Shown here: piece by piece, positions 36,511-47,769 of the stretch
How positions within the stretch are numbered: the first letter of the stretch is position 1
Layout of the letters: the number at the start of each line of letters is the position of its first letter
Origin: Vitis vinifera
Lineage: Eukaryota; Streptophyta; Magnoliopsida; Vitales; Vitaceae
Direction of reading: 5' to 3'
Assembly: GCF_030704535.1 (NCBI RefSeq)
Contig: NC_081811.1
Location: 3,178,501-3,242,500, forward strand
DNA length: 64,000 nucleotides
The notes under the pieces: model-generated
Seen by the model: the letters and a program-made list of their open reading frames with translations, nothing else
Told to the model about the DNA's origin: nothing
Databases searched by the model: none
Made by a program: the position numbers and the translations under genes

Positions 36511-38639
36511 GGTCTTGTTTTGGGTGTTCTTGGCCTATCCTAGGATAGGTAGCAGTGTGCCTAGGAGCGCGAGCCCTGCCGGTTGAGCCGTTGTTAGCCG
36601 TGGATAGGCGTTTGTTAGGCTGTAAGAGGGTTGGGGTGACGTCTCATAAGGTTTGTCAATCTGCTATTAGGCTCTAGTTCAAAAACCCTAAAATGAGTTC
36701 AATTTTTAGAACCATGTCTAGGAGATCCAATGATTCTCAAGATACTGTTGTAAACAGTGAAGAGATCAATTATCCTAAGATCCAAAATGATTTAGATGAT
36801 TGGAAGTTACCCAAGGTGTCTAATCAAGAAATTTATAAGAAATGAACCTTTAAGTTCTTCACAGATTATACCATCAAGACCTCTGAAATGTCAGTCAGTT
36901 TAGAACAAGACGACCAAGTCATAAGACTTCTAGATAACAGATCCGTTGAAAAACATAAGAAAGATGGCTATAATTTCATACACTTTGGTATGATTCAAGT
37001 AGCAGCTAAGCCTTTGACAAGATTAGGTTTAAACACCTCTATTGTCATGTGTTTAAGGGATAATAGGCATCTCGAATATCGAGATTCTATTATAGGCGCA
37101 GTCCAAGCTGGACTGAATGATGACCCAGTTTATTTCCAGTGCTATCCTAACTTCATAGTTAGAATAAGAGATGCAGACATCTTAGATTCCGTTGTCCTGC
37201 ATATTAAGACCCATGGCTTTAAGATCAAACCAGGAAACAGTCCTGTTTCAATCATAACCAGGTTTGCCTATAAGAGCATGAACACAAGCGTTGGATCTGG
37301 GGCTCTTTGCACCAGTCCTAAAGGTGAGACCACTTACTTTCACTCAGATATGTTAGATAAGTCAGATTTCATCATCCCCAAGAAGATCTTGTGGAAAGAT
37401 GTTGATTTTCCTGAAAATTGGCATTTTGCTAATGCTGTTCCAGTCATAGCACAGTTCTAAAAGTATTGAACAAATAGTTCAATATCCTGATGGAGGAGGA
37501 GAACTGGTCTTCTCCAAATCTTTTAGACACTCCAGCAGCCCTAGAGTTTCTGTTTATGAACCCTCTAGAGCTTGAAGCTCTAGAGGGTTCATAAACAGAA
37601 ACTCTAGGGCTGCTGGAGTGTCTGAAAGATTTGGAGAAGACCAGTTCTCCTCCTCCATCAGGATATTGAACTATTTGTTCAATACTTTCAGAACGCTGTG
37701 CTATGGCTGGAACAGCATTAGCAAAATGCCAATTTTCAGGAAAATCAACATCTTTCCACAAGATCTTCTTGGGGATGATGAAATCTGACTTATCTAACAT
37801 ATCTGAGTGAAAGTAAGTGGTCTCACCTTTAGGACTGGTGCAAAGAGCCCCAGATCCAACGCTTGTGTTCATGCTCTTATAGGCAAACCTGGTTATGATT
37901 GAAACAGGACTGTTTCCTGGTTTGATCTTAAAGCCATGGGTCTTAATATGCAGGACAACGAAATCTAAGATGTCTGCATCTCTTATTCTAACTGTGAAGT
38001 TAGGATAGCACTGGAAATAAACTGGGCCATCATTCAGTCCAGCTTAGACTGCGCCTTTAATAGAATCTCGATATTCGAGATGCCTATTATCCCTTAAACA
38101 CATGACAATAGAGGTGTGTAAACCTAATCTTGTCAAAGGCTTAGCTGCTATTTGAATCATACCAAAGTGTATGAAATTATAGTCATCTTTCTTATGTTTT
38201 TCAACGGATCTGTTATCTAGAAGTCTTATGACTTGGTTGTCTTGTTCTAAACTGACTGACATTTCAGAGGTCTTAATGGTATAATCTGTGAAGAACTTAA
38301 AGGTTCCTTTCTTATAAATTTCTTGATTAGACACCTTGGGTAACTTCCAATCATCTAAATCATTTTGGATCTTAGGATAATTGATCTCTTCACTGTTTAC
38401 AACAGTATCATGAGAATCACTGGATCTCCTAGACATGGTTCTGAAAATTGAACTCATTTTAGGGTTTTTGAACTAGAGCCTAATAGCAGATTGACAAACC
38501 TTATGAGACATCACCCCAACCCTCTTACAACCTAATAAACGCCTATCCACGGCTAACAACGGCTCAACCGGCAGGGCTCGCGCTCCTAGGCACACTGCTA
38601 CCTATCCTAGGATAGGCCAAGAACACCCAAAACAAGACC
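36511..38639. repeat. Near-perfect palindrome with arms of about 1.06 kb
   Basis: The left arm 36511-37573 and right arm 37575-38639 are reverse complements with a 1-base centre (CTCTAGAGCTT-G-AAGCTCTAGAG). Both arms hold viral leader and movement-protein region. Differences are few and scattered. Confidence 0.93.
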
Positions 38640-38640
38640 T

Positions 38641-39179
38641 ATAAAGAACAAAACAATTAGAAATTGTCTTTTGAAAATATGATTTCCATAAAAAAATATT
38701 ATTATTATTATTATTATTGGAAATCCTCTCAAGAACAAAAAAAAAAAAAAAAGCAAGAGACAATTTCCAAATAAAAAAATAAAAAAAATTAAGCAATTAG
38801 AAAATCCAAGCTGCAAAAATTTTTCATTATGCAAAATATTATTATGTTAAAAGAAAGGATAAATCCTCAGTCTGCAAAATTTTCCATTATGCAAGACACT
38901 TTAAATTCCTAGTCTTGTTCCGTCAAGGATAAAAAAATAATATGTCATTCAATCCAAATCTTTTATAGCAAAATTCTCCATATTCAAATGCCTAATCATC
39001 TCCATTATTAAACTTTATTTTTTTTGGGTGGTGCTATTGTCTCTCCGAGACAATTTCCATTGCTTTTTTTTTTTTTTTTTTTTGAAAAAATCGTTTTTTT
39101 GAAGAGACGATTTCCATTGGCTAATTTTATTTATTTTTATGGTGGAAAGACGATTTTCCACAAAAAAAAATAAAAAATA
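38641..39179. other. Inner right part of the long-TIR element
   Basis: AT-rich DNA with AAATTGTCTTTTG-like modules, an ATT trinucleotide run at 38697-38720 and A homopolymers. No gene. Confidence 0.6.
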
Positions 39180-39610
39180 AAAAAATTAAGCAATGGAAAT
39201 CGTCTCTTGCTTAATTTTTTTTTTTTTTTTTGTGGAAATAGTCTCTTGAGAGGATTTCCAAAAAAATAAAATTTAATTTTTTTTTTTTTATGGAAATCGT
39301 CTTTTCAAGAGACAATTTCTCGCATATATATTTTGGTACAAATTATCTCTTTAAGAGACGATTTTTCACTTTGTTTTATTTTTTTAAAATCGTTTCTTAA
39401 AGAGAAAATTTCTCTTTTTTTTTATTTTTTTTTATTTTTTGAAAATTATTTTTTCAAGAGACGATTTCTCATTTCATTTATTTATAAGACGATTTTTTTA
39501 TATTTTTCAATTTATTTCAGGACAAAATTATCGATAGATTTGGAATTAGTTTTCTACTACGCTAATTTAGAAATTATTTTTTAAAACTGCTATCCTTTTA
39601 TCAAAATTCC
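39180..39610 (-). repeat. Right long terminal inverted repeat with AAATCGTCTCTT sub-repeats
   Basis: Reverse complement of the left repeat with many small changes. Further modules of the same type extend inward to about 39040 and again at 38660-38770. Confidence 0.85.
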
Positions 39611-39619
39611 ATGTCGTGA

Positions 39620-39871
39620 TTGCACACGTCACGTACATTAACCACTGAAATGACAAAAATGCCACTCTTGGGAATATTGTTTGGCCTCCGTTGGATATGA
39701 AATCGGCAAAAGCATTGGATGGCATTGGATGAGAACGTTCTAGAAAAGGGCATATTAAATGTCACACCCTCTTTACAAACAGTAAATACCCAGGCCCCTC
39801 AGCCTTCATTCCTACATTCCCATACCCTGAAAATCTCGCTCTTCGTTTCTCTTCTTCCCAATCCAGCAGTC
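39620..39871 (+). promoter_or_regulatory. Upstream region of the left-arm GST gene
   Basis: Matches the mirror promoter at 50507-50767 closely. Shared blocks include CACGTCACGTAC-like motif (39628), GTTTGGCCTCCGTTGGATATG and CACACCCTCTTTACAAA. The mirror copy has 12 or so extra bases (AATATTCA-containing) before ACACCCTC. A clear TATA box was not fixed. Confidence 0.5.
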
Positions 39872-40999
39872 ATGGCGGTCTTGAAAGTCCACGGTAGCCC
39901 GTTCTCCACGGCAACGATGCGAGTTGTCTCTGCGCTCTACGAGAAGGGGCTTCAGTTCGAGTTCGTTTCGATTGACATGAAGGTCGGCCAGCACAAATCG
40001 GAGGCTTTCCTTGCTCTCAATGTAAGTTGAATCGAATTCTCCCGTGATCATGGGAAACTTTTTGCTAATGTTTTGTTGGAGGTTGTGTGGTTTCGTTGAC
40101 CGACGAGTGAGTGGGTTTTGTGAGATAGAGTCTTCCATGTGATGTTTTGAGATCTAATTAGTAGGGAAGCGACGAGTCACAGTTCGTACAGTTGCCATGA
40201 GTTCATTTATCATTGATTAATTTGTTTTCCGAAAGGCCCAAATTGCCCTCTCCATATGGCTAACAAACATCTTTTCAACATGGCTAGTAATGACTTTTGC
40301 TCACGATTAAAACCCTCAACTAAATTCTTTTTCATTAAGACGTGAAATGATGTGAATGATAAAATTGGATCTGCGGAATGATGCAGCCATTTGGTCAAGT
40401 TCCAGCCTTTGAAGACGGAGACCTGAAGCTCTTCGGTAAAGTCTCCTTACCAATTACCATTCTTATTTTCTGAAAAAGAAAATTATAATCGAAGTAAAAT
40501 AGTAAAATAACGAAAACGAAATATTCCAACGGTTTGACTATTGGAGTATGCAGAATCAAGGGCCATCACACAATACATCGCCCACGAGTACGCGTCAAAC
40601 GGGACTCAACTGATATGCCCAGATTCAAAGAAAATGGCTATCATGTCAGTGTGGATGGAGGTGGAGGCCCATCAGTACGACCCCCATGCCGCCAAGCTCT
40701 GTTTCGAGCTATGTATCAAGCCAATGCTCGGCCTGACCACTGACCCAGCTGCAGTGGAGGACCTAGAGGCCAAACTCGGCAAGGTTTTGGATGTGTACGA
40801 GGCTCGGTTGACTCAGTCCAAGTACTTGGGCGGAGACTGCTTGGGGCTGGCCGACCTTCACCACCTCCCCACCCTACACTACTTGCTGGGCAGTTCAGCC
40901 AAGAAGCTCTTTGACTCGCGTCCACACGTGTCCGCTTGGGTCGCTGATATCACTGCCAGGCCTGCTTGGGCCAAGGTGATTGCCATGCAGAAGAGTTAA
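39872..40999 (+). CDS. Phi-class glutathione S-transferase 5 (left inverted arm), 214 aa
   Basis: Exons 39872-40021, 40387-40435 and 40554-40999 join in frame (645 nt). Candidate catalytic Ser12 (SPFSTATMRV), glutathione strand QVPAFEDGDLKLF and Glu67-Ser68 (ESRAITQYIAHEY) are typical of phi GSTs. The C-terminal domain has [16 protein letters not shown] and LADLHHLPTLHYLL. An in-frame ATG upstream at 39719 adds no family sequence, so the start at 39872 (MAVLKVHGSP) is used. The protein differs from the mirror gene at 49328-50506 by 13 residues, all in the first 125; the last ~85 are identical. The left flank has been replaced by a 9.4 kb insertion whose end lies 260 bases upstream of the ATG, which may affect expression. 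Confidence 0.95.
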
Positions 41000-41060
41000 G
41001 AGAAAAAAATTGTGTGGCTTTGCCCTTGAGTTTTTGTGAGTTTTTGTGTGCGTGTATGTT

Positions 41061-44000
41061 TCCTAATAAAATTTGCAGTGGATAATTACCGTGGATTGGA
41101 TGAATTCAATCCATACCTGAGAGTGAGAGAAAATTTGTAGTGAAAGATCTCATGATTTGATTTGATGTTTTCATATTTTGAGTGCTGCTACAGTCATTGT
41201 CATAATTTAAAATTTGTGGAGACGAGATATTATTATAGTATAAATTATTCTTGTCTTTTCTTAAGTGATTTGATAAAGTTATGGCCTTTGAACCCATTGG
41301 TGGGTCTCCTCTTTCCTTCCATCCCACTTCTCAATCACTAGGTGCAGGTGACTTAGACTGCAACTTTGACCTTGAAAAAAAAAAAAGGTAGAAGTTTATT
41401 ATAAGAAGTTGGGTTTAGCTACAGTGGTGACGATGAACTGATGTGGAGCAGCCTTGGCACCTCTGGATTTTTCTTCCACAATAGCATTCAAGCCTCCATG
41501 TCAACGCCGATCGAAATTTGAACAGGTTTCTTGGCTCATCTTTTCGATTTCTCCTCTTCCTTCGTCATCTTCTTCGTTTTTTAGGTTTTTTCACTGAAAA
41601 AAAAAAAAGAGTTAAAGTAGAGCCACCATGAGATCGCCACATGGGGTGTGAGCGTCAACCACTGTCGCCATTTATCACTACTAGCTTCCCTTCAATCACG
41701 ACCAAAACCTACCATCACCGTTGCAGTTTTTTCACATCTCCAGTTCCGACAACTTCCAACTCTAAAACCATCACCGTCTTCACTACACCAAATTCCAATC
41801 CTTCAACACCTATTCACCGCTGATTCACCTTCATCTTAACAATAGTCATAGCAGTTGAAGGAAATAGAAAAATTCATAGGTGCCAAGGTCATTGCCGCCG
41901 CAGCTCAGTTCATCATCATCGCCACCACTGCACTTCTACTTATTTTTTTAGATCGGTAATGGAGACTCGGAAGGGCAATCTTAGCACCAAAAATGGAGTC
42001 GGATCAAAGTGCATGAAAGTAATATTACTTTTTTCGTATTAAAATCTGGTTTTCATATTTCATAAAATTGGGTTCTGAAAACCATATATTTTTCAAATGA
42101 TCCATTAAAACACAAGTTTTCCTTTCAAAAAAGTTTTCCTTTCAAAAGTATGAGTAATCAAATGAAATAATGTAACTTGATAAGATCCATACCTAGGGCT
42201 AAGACATTGTGGAGTAGGCTAAAAGCTACCAATCAAAGATATTAGATTATTATGTAAGCTATGAATATGAAAAGGGGAAAAAGGCGAGCTACCAAAAAAA
42301 TTGGGGGGAATGGTGTGGGCACCACCGACAAAGAATCTTACTAAATTTCTTGAATGATGTACGAAATCATTATCATCCCCCACTTCTTTGAAAAAGGAAA
42401 CTGAAGGGTAGTCTATGTTTGGAATCTTTACTATTAATTGCTTTGATCTAATCACGTCAATGGGCTTTGAATTTTATGGTTGAATTCATGGTAGTTATGA
42501 TCATTTTCAAGAGTAAATGCAGAAGCTAAATCATCCGTTGCAAATTTGTTGTTATAAAAATCATGTTTTATATTTATTCAGGTCAAACATGACCTAAATT
42601 CATTGAAGGACCCGACAAAAACAAGGGCAGGTTTTTCAAAATACAAAATTTTTATGATTTTATCCCAAAATATTGAAATTAAAATCTTTTTACTCCAAAA
42701 ACATTTTCTCGGAAATTTATATAATTATTATGATTATATGGATATCTCGTACAATGTTTTTATTGCAGCAATTTTGATCATTTTTGGGTTTTTCATTTTC
42801 ATTTAAAGTTTAAAAAATCCTATCTTCCCTATTAGTTTTAAGAACAGTGACTTTATTTTGGAGTCATTCAAAAAATTTCTCCTCCTCTTGAGTAGAAAGG
42901 ATTTTCCTTCTTTAGATCACACGTCAAAACTTCTCACATTTGTGGCAATGGGAGTTCAAAATTGGTTCAGACTGCTATCAGACAATAAAAGAGCCCATTA
43001 ACCACTTCTTCAGCCACTCCTCAACAAATTCCAGGAATATTAAGAAGAAGTCCTTCACAAGAAACTTTTTCTCAAATGGAAAGTGATTTAGTGGTGTTTT
43101 TTGAGTTCCAAATTATTTTTTAAAATTAATAGATTTAAGTTTTGTTTGACTTATTTGGTTAAAAAGAGAGAGAAATATGATTTTATATGAATTAAAGAAA
43201 CTACAGAGTCATTTCCCATCAATTTTTATTTTTAAAAAAATTGTATTAATTATATTAGTATCCGAGTTTAAATTTTTTTTAAAAAAATTATTAAATTTAT
43301 TAATAAATTCAACATATTAAGCCTTATTTGATTTGAAGTTTATTTATTTAATGAAATTTTTTTTAAAAAAAATAGTTATGCATAAAAAAAACTAACAAAG
43401 TTATTAAGAATAAATCCTAGTCATGACTATTAATTGGTGTCAAGAAACAAAAAAAAAATATTTTAATCTCCGATTTTAATTTAGTTCTAACTTGCTTCTT
43501 TTGGGTGTGAAGTAATATCATACCAAAATCCTTAACAAGCATTAATTCTCCTTGATAAGGAGGCAATCCAATCAACAACTACCTTGTTAGGACTTTCTCC
43601 GGTCATTAACCCTACCTTTGGCATCCCGCTCCTCGTGGTTAAGGTAATGACTTCAAACATGGCCAATTTTGAGTTATATAACTTTCAAATATTGGTTGGA
43701 TAACCTTTTATGCAACAAGTATCACTTGAATTGAAATTTATTTATCTAATGAAAATTTTCAAAAAAGTTATAAGAAAAAATTCAAAAAACAAGTATAATT
43801 TGGAGAGGGATCATATATATATTTAAATATTTTTAGTATTAGTTGATGGAGAGTGGTCGGGGAGCCAATAAATGACTTGAGGGAGGTAATATGTAACTCT
43901 TTATTTGAAGAGAGGAAAAAGTTCGGAAAAAAAACATTTATAGTCTAGTGTTAACAAAAAAAATTCCTCTTCTATCTAAGAAAAGGGATTCAAATCCCCT

Positions 44001-44903
44001 TGAAAAGAATTTTTTTATAAAAATTTCATGGGGGCATGCCCCATGGACATGCACGCGATCTACCCTTGATGGAGAGAATAAAAGAGGGAAATTGTGTTAT
44101 ACTTTATGGACTTTTTATAGTTTCTTTTTAATCCTTTTTTTATTTTTCCATGTTTTTATTTTGAGTTTAAAAACAAGTAAAAACAATTTATATTTGCTCT
44201 TTGAAAACTAGTCTTTATTTCACCTTTTAAAAAAATGTATTTTTATAGAAATAACAATGAAATAATGCTTTAAATTTTAAAAAATGGTTTTTTAAAAAAG
44301 AAAAAACTGATTTTAAATCACATAGCCAAATAACCTCTAAATCTCAATCAGGTCAGTTTACACAATAATAATTTTATTTGGGACATGATATACACATAAT
44401 TTGTGCTTTCATGAGACTTGGCTTATGCATTGTGCATTAATAGAACTTGCATTTTGTCTGTTCCATTCAGACATAAATAATCTTGACTCAGCCACATGAT
44501 CCAACCACTGGTTGTGACATGAATTATATCTTGGTCCTTAAAGGGTATTTAAGTAGGATTCCTAGACTTCACATGAACAATTTGCAAGCTACTTGAGAAG
44601 GACAAAAGAAGTATGTTTCCATGAAAGGATGATGGATGAACCTGTGATCAAACTCAGGAAACTGATATTTGGGTGTTGAACCAGGCTTATTTGCTCTATA
44701 GAAGCCCTGTTTCCGCACACATCGAGCAGGCTGGCCGTGGAGGGATTGATGCAGAAACAATTAGTCCTGGATGGAAGCTTCGCCCCATCAACCAGAGGCT
44801 CTAGAAATTAAAAACTGCACCATTTTTGCAAATGGTAGAGACCCTCTGTAGGCTGTAATCAACCAGTCCATTCAAGCATGTGTGTCCAAGAAAATGCAAA
44901 GAC
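41061..44903. other. Spacer without a recognised gene
   Basis: The inverted-arm match stops near 41060. The rest is AT-rich; short open frames at 41641-41839 are Ser/Thr/Pro low-complexity and not convincing. Near 43930-44040 a box-like pair (TAGTCTAGTGTTAAC, then GGGATTCAAATCCCC) hints at a tRNA-derived SINE piece, unproven. 44340-44900 is the 3' flank of the PPR gene on the minus strand. Confidence 0.4.
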
Positions 44904-46337
44904 TCATTCTGCTAATAATTCATATACACGCTCCTGGGGTTCAAGTTCTATGGAACTACAACCCAAGTCCTTAGTAAGTCCCCCCTCTTTCATCAACCTC
45001 CTCACTTTCTCAACATCACTCCATCTTCCCATCTCTGCATATATGTTAGACAAAAGAACATAATAAGCACCATTCCCTGGCTCCAACTCCACAAGTTTTC
45101 TAGCTGCAAATTCACTCAATTCCAAGTCACCATGAGCTCTACAGCCAGCCAGAAATGCTCCCCACATAACTTTATTAGGCTCAAAAGGCATTCGGGTCAT
45201 CACTTCCATAGCCTCTTGAAGAATCCCAGCACGGGCTAAGAGGTCAATCACACAGGCATAGTGTTTGACACCAGGAAAAAATTCATACTTCCCATTCATC
45301 AGTGAACCAAAAATTTGCCGTCCCATTTGCACCATCCCTGAGTGACTACAAGCACAAAGCACTGCAATCAAGGTCACTTCATCTGCCTTGATCCCCTCTT
45401 GCTCCATTCTATAAAACCACCAAACTGCCTCCGCCCCACTTCTTGCTAGAGCTAGCCCTTTAATGAGTGAATTCCAAGTAAACACATTCTTCTCTTTCAT
45501 GCTTCTAAAAACAACCAACCCCTCTTCAATTCTCCCACATTTTCCATACATATCAATCAAAGAAGTCCCCAAAATCACATCGAATTCCCAACCACTTCTC
45601 CTTATAAATTCATGTATCCAAACACCCATTTCAAGCGCCCCAAAATCAGCACAAGCTGATAAAGCATTCACCATGGTCACATGATTGGGAACCACCCCTG
45701 CATACTGCATCTGTTCAAAAGCAATCAACGCATCATCATATCTTTCAGCACTGCGGTACCCGGTAATCAACACAGTCCAAGACACAACATCTCTATGGGG
45801 CATTTCATCAAACACACGCATACATAATCCCATATCACCGCACGACGCGTACACATTGAGCAGTGAATTCTGCACATAAATATCATCAAACTGACCCAAT
45901 TTCACGACATGGGTATGTATGCATTGGCCTTCACTGAGGCCCTTAAAGTCAGCCAGGGACTTGAGAAGGAAAGGGAAGGTGAAGTTGTTGGGAAGAATGG
46001 AGTTGCTATGCATGTGGGTGTAAATAGAGAAAGGGGTGTGGGGGGTGTGGTTGTGAGAGAAGGCCCTAATGAGGGAGTTGCAGATGAAGACATGGGGCTT
46101 GGAGTGATGGGTGAAGAGGAGGAGGGCGGAATCCAAGAGGCCTAGAGACTGGCATGCAGTGATGAAGTGGTGGGCAATGGTGGTGTTTGAGTGGAGGTTT
46201 TGGACGATGAGTTGGGCTTGAATTTGATGAATGTGACAGGGGGAGCAGCAATTGGTTAACAAGTTGAGGAATTTGGTGACTCTGGGGTTGAGACGTGGAA
46301 AGGGTCTCATGGCATAAGCTACATGAATTGGCAACAA
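44904..46337 (-). CDS. PLS-class pentatricopeptide repeat protein with E domain, 477 aa
   Basis: One uninterrupted frame, as usual for plant PPR genes. Repeats can be read throughout, e.g. HVFICNSLIRAFSHN, DIYVQNSLLNVYASCGDM, DVVSWTVLITGYRSAERY, DVILGTSLIDMYGKCGRIEE, NVFTWNSLIKGLALARSG and HYACVIDLLARAGILQEA. The C-terminus has the E and E+ type end (LVELEPGNGAYYVLLSNIYA ... LGCSSIELEP) without a DYW domain. PLS-E proteins bind specific RNA in mitochondria or plastids and usually help C-to-U editing with a partner supplying the DYW deaminase. A second Met at residue 10 could also be the start. Organelle targeting is expected from the family; the N-terminus is only weakly transit-like. Gene is intact and lies in the spacer between the GST arms. 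Confidence 0.94.
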   Translation of the reverse strand: MLPIHVAYAMRPFPRLNPRVTKFLNLLTNCCSPCHIHQIQAQLIVQNLHSNTTIAHHFITACQSLGLLDSALLLFTHHSKPHVFICNSLIRAFSHNHTPHTPFSIYTHMHSNSILPNNFTFPFLLKSLADFKGLSEGQCIHTHVVKLGQFDDIYVQNSLLNVYASCGDMGLCMRVFDEMPHRDVVSWTVLITGYRSAERYDDALIAFEQMQYAGVVPNHVTMVNALSACADFGALEMGVWIHEFIRRSGWEFDVILGTSLIDMYGKCGRIEEGLVVFRSMKEKNVFTWNSLIKGLALARSGAEAVWWFYRMEQEGIKADEVTLIAVLCACSHSGMVQMGRQIFGSLMNGKYEFFPGVKHYACVIDLLARAGILQEAMEVMTRMPFEPNKVMWGAFLAGCRAHGDLELSEFAARKLVELEPGNGAYYVLLSNIYAEMGRWSDVEKVRRLMKEGGLTKDLGCSSIELEPQERVYELLAE

Positions 46338-46490
46338 AAATTGAAAATGGGGTTAGGGATGTGAACAATAAGCAGGAGGCGTTTGGAGTTTTACTTTTTT
46401 AGGTAGGACCAAGGATATGCATAAAATTGAGAGGTTGTCAATGGGAAGAAACAAAGCAGAAAAGATAAAGGAAAACATATGTTTATTCGT

Positions 46491-46560
46491 GCGCATCCGG
46501 GGAATCGAACCCCGGTCAGTACCGTGGGAGGGTACTATGATACCACTACACTAGATGCGC
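46491..46560 (-). tRNA. tRNA-Gly (CCC)
   Basis: The minus strand folds as a complete tRNA of 70 nt. Acceptor stem GCGCATC pairs with GATGCGC; the D arm holds the A box TAGTGTAGTGGTA; the anticodon stem GTACC/GGTAC encloses loop CTCCCAC, giving anticodon CCC; the T arm CGGGGTTCGATTCCCCG holds the B box GGTTCGATTCC. No intron. A TTTT terminator follows about 12 bases downstream (minus strand). It lies 150 bases upstream of the PPR gene, same strand. Confidence 0.97.
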
Positions 46561-47769
46561 TTATTGAAAGCGGTGGCTATCCATTATATAACATCAAATT
46601 TGGACAGTACACAACTTTATTGATTAAGTTCTTGATCAATGTGGGGTGAATGGTGCTTAATCTACCGGTTGAGTTCTGTGACCTGCTATACATTCTCCTA
46701 TTCAATGACTATTCAACAGCTCAACGGAAAAACCAAGCAATCGAGCCTATTTGTACCTTACGGTTAATTTGAACTTCCATATTTTATGTAAGTATTTAAA
46801 CTCGTATTTATTGTTAAGATGGCTTTCTAAAACTATTGCTCATCAATTCAAAAGAGATTTCCAAACTTATTTAAGTGCAATGATACTCAAACTTGTATAC
46901 CTTAATGCCCTGGGACTATGTTAATCATTTCTTTCTTTTGACAATCTTGAGAGAAGAATTTAAATACGAGGAATTTCTCCGTAATTATGATAAAAAGTTT
47001 ATTAGAACAATAATTCAATTGTAAGAAATTGAAAACTTAAATCAAAGCTTTGAAAGCTAGTAAAACCTTAAACTTTGTTAAAGTACGAGAAGAACGAACA
47101 TAAGTTACGATTGAGTCGAATCATTATATATTTTATATTTGGTGATCTCTTTCATTTTCTCTATTGACTTTATCGTTAATTTAATTGCTCATTACTCTTT
47201 TGTTTAGATAAAAAAATTGCTAAAATTGGTCATTACCTAGTTCACTCCTCTCTCCTAGGTTGAATTATTTACACTTCTCAAATTGTGGTTTAGTGAAATA
47301 AAAACAAATTAGGTCAATTTACCCTTTTGACTTACAAATATAAGATTTGGATAGTTAAAAAAAAGTATACATATAAATCAAATAATAAAGATATTAAGGT
47401 TAAGCATGTCTTTTATGTATGATTTTGTAAAACCATATATTAAAACAAAATAATTAATGTGTAAAGTATAGTTTTAATTTTTGTAGACCAAAGTAGGATT
47501 GTCCAAGTAATGAATTTAATTTGAGATGATAATGAATGTGATTGATATTTATTTTAATCCACTACTAAAACAACAATAAAAACTTCAATAAATTATCCAA
47601 AAATTCATTATCTATGTAAACAAAAATGAAAATTCTTAAAAAGGAATGGAATTGGAGGCATTTATTTATTTTTAGCTTATTATTTGGCCTTTTTTTTTGT
47701 TAATTTTTAAAAATAATTTGAAAATAAAAAATAAACCTAATCATTATAATAAAATACTATTATTTATTC
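46561..47769. other. AT-rich spacer
   Basis: No gene, repeat or RNA recognised. Confidence 0.45.

Larger units (their letters stand above)
30601..38640 (+). mobile_element. Endogenous pararetrovirus fossil (Caulimoviridae, florendovirus-like), rearranged
   Basis: Parts seen, left to right: a movement-protein-like region (about 30601-31500), a coat-protein-like region ending in a CCHC zinc knuckle CFKCGKVGHYKKDC (about 31500-33273), an aspartic-protease-like region with DSGAAEN (about 33650-34400), a downstream reading region of unknown function (about 34430-35790), a non-coding control region (about 35800-36480), a tRNA-Met primer site (36481-36492), then a second partial copy of leader and movement-protein region (36493-37573) and a third, inverted one (37575-38639). 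It is broken in several places and rearranged. No reverse transcriptase or RNase H region was recognised here. Repeated parts are about 99% alike by eye, and the mirror arm lacks the whole insertion, so it is fairly young. Family is by recognition of the movement and coat protein style. Confidence 0.75.
30170..39610. mobile_element. Long-TIR, MULE-like element, 9441 bp, enclosing a fossil pararetrovirus
   Basis: Ends are inverted repeats: left from 30170 (GGATTTTTTTATAAGAG) and right to 39610, whose complement begins GGAATTTTGATAAAAGGA. The repeats run about 430 bp and share TTTTAAAAAATAATT, AATTAxCGTAGTA and many copies of a short palindromic motif. Flanking 9-bp repeats ATGACGTGA (30161-30169) and ATGTCGTGA (39611-39619) differ by one base; the mirror arm has one copy (50768-50776) with no insert. 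Long TIR plus 9-bp duplication is a MULE trait. No transposase gene is seen, so the element would be non-autonomous. Whether it picked up the viral DNA or was invaded by it cannot be told. Confidence 0.8.
22391..41060 (+). repeat. Left arm of a large inverted duplication
   Basis: Read left to right, 22391-24317, 30060-30160 and 39620-41060 match the reverse complement of 53268 down to about 49260, in the same order. Shared parts are the TRIM, the broken GST fragment, the AT-rich tract, the GST promoter, and the GST gene with about 60 bases of 3' flank. The gaps in the match are exactly the two elements at 24318-30050 and 30170-39610, each flanked by a 9-base direct repeat that occurs once in the other arm. 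Confidence 0.9.

Noticed and set aside
41641-41839. Two overlapping Ser/Thr/Pro-rich frames
   Set aside because: Short, low complexity, no start context or family match.
45909-46145. Plus-strand frame opposite the PPR gene
   Set aside because: Shadow of the PPR coding sequence.
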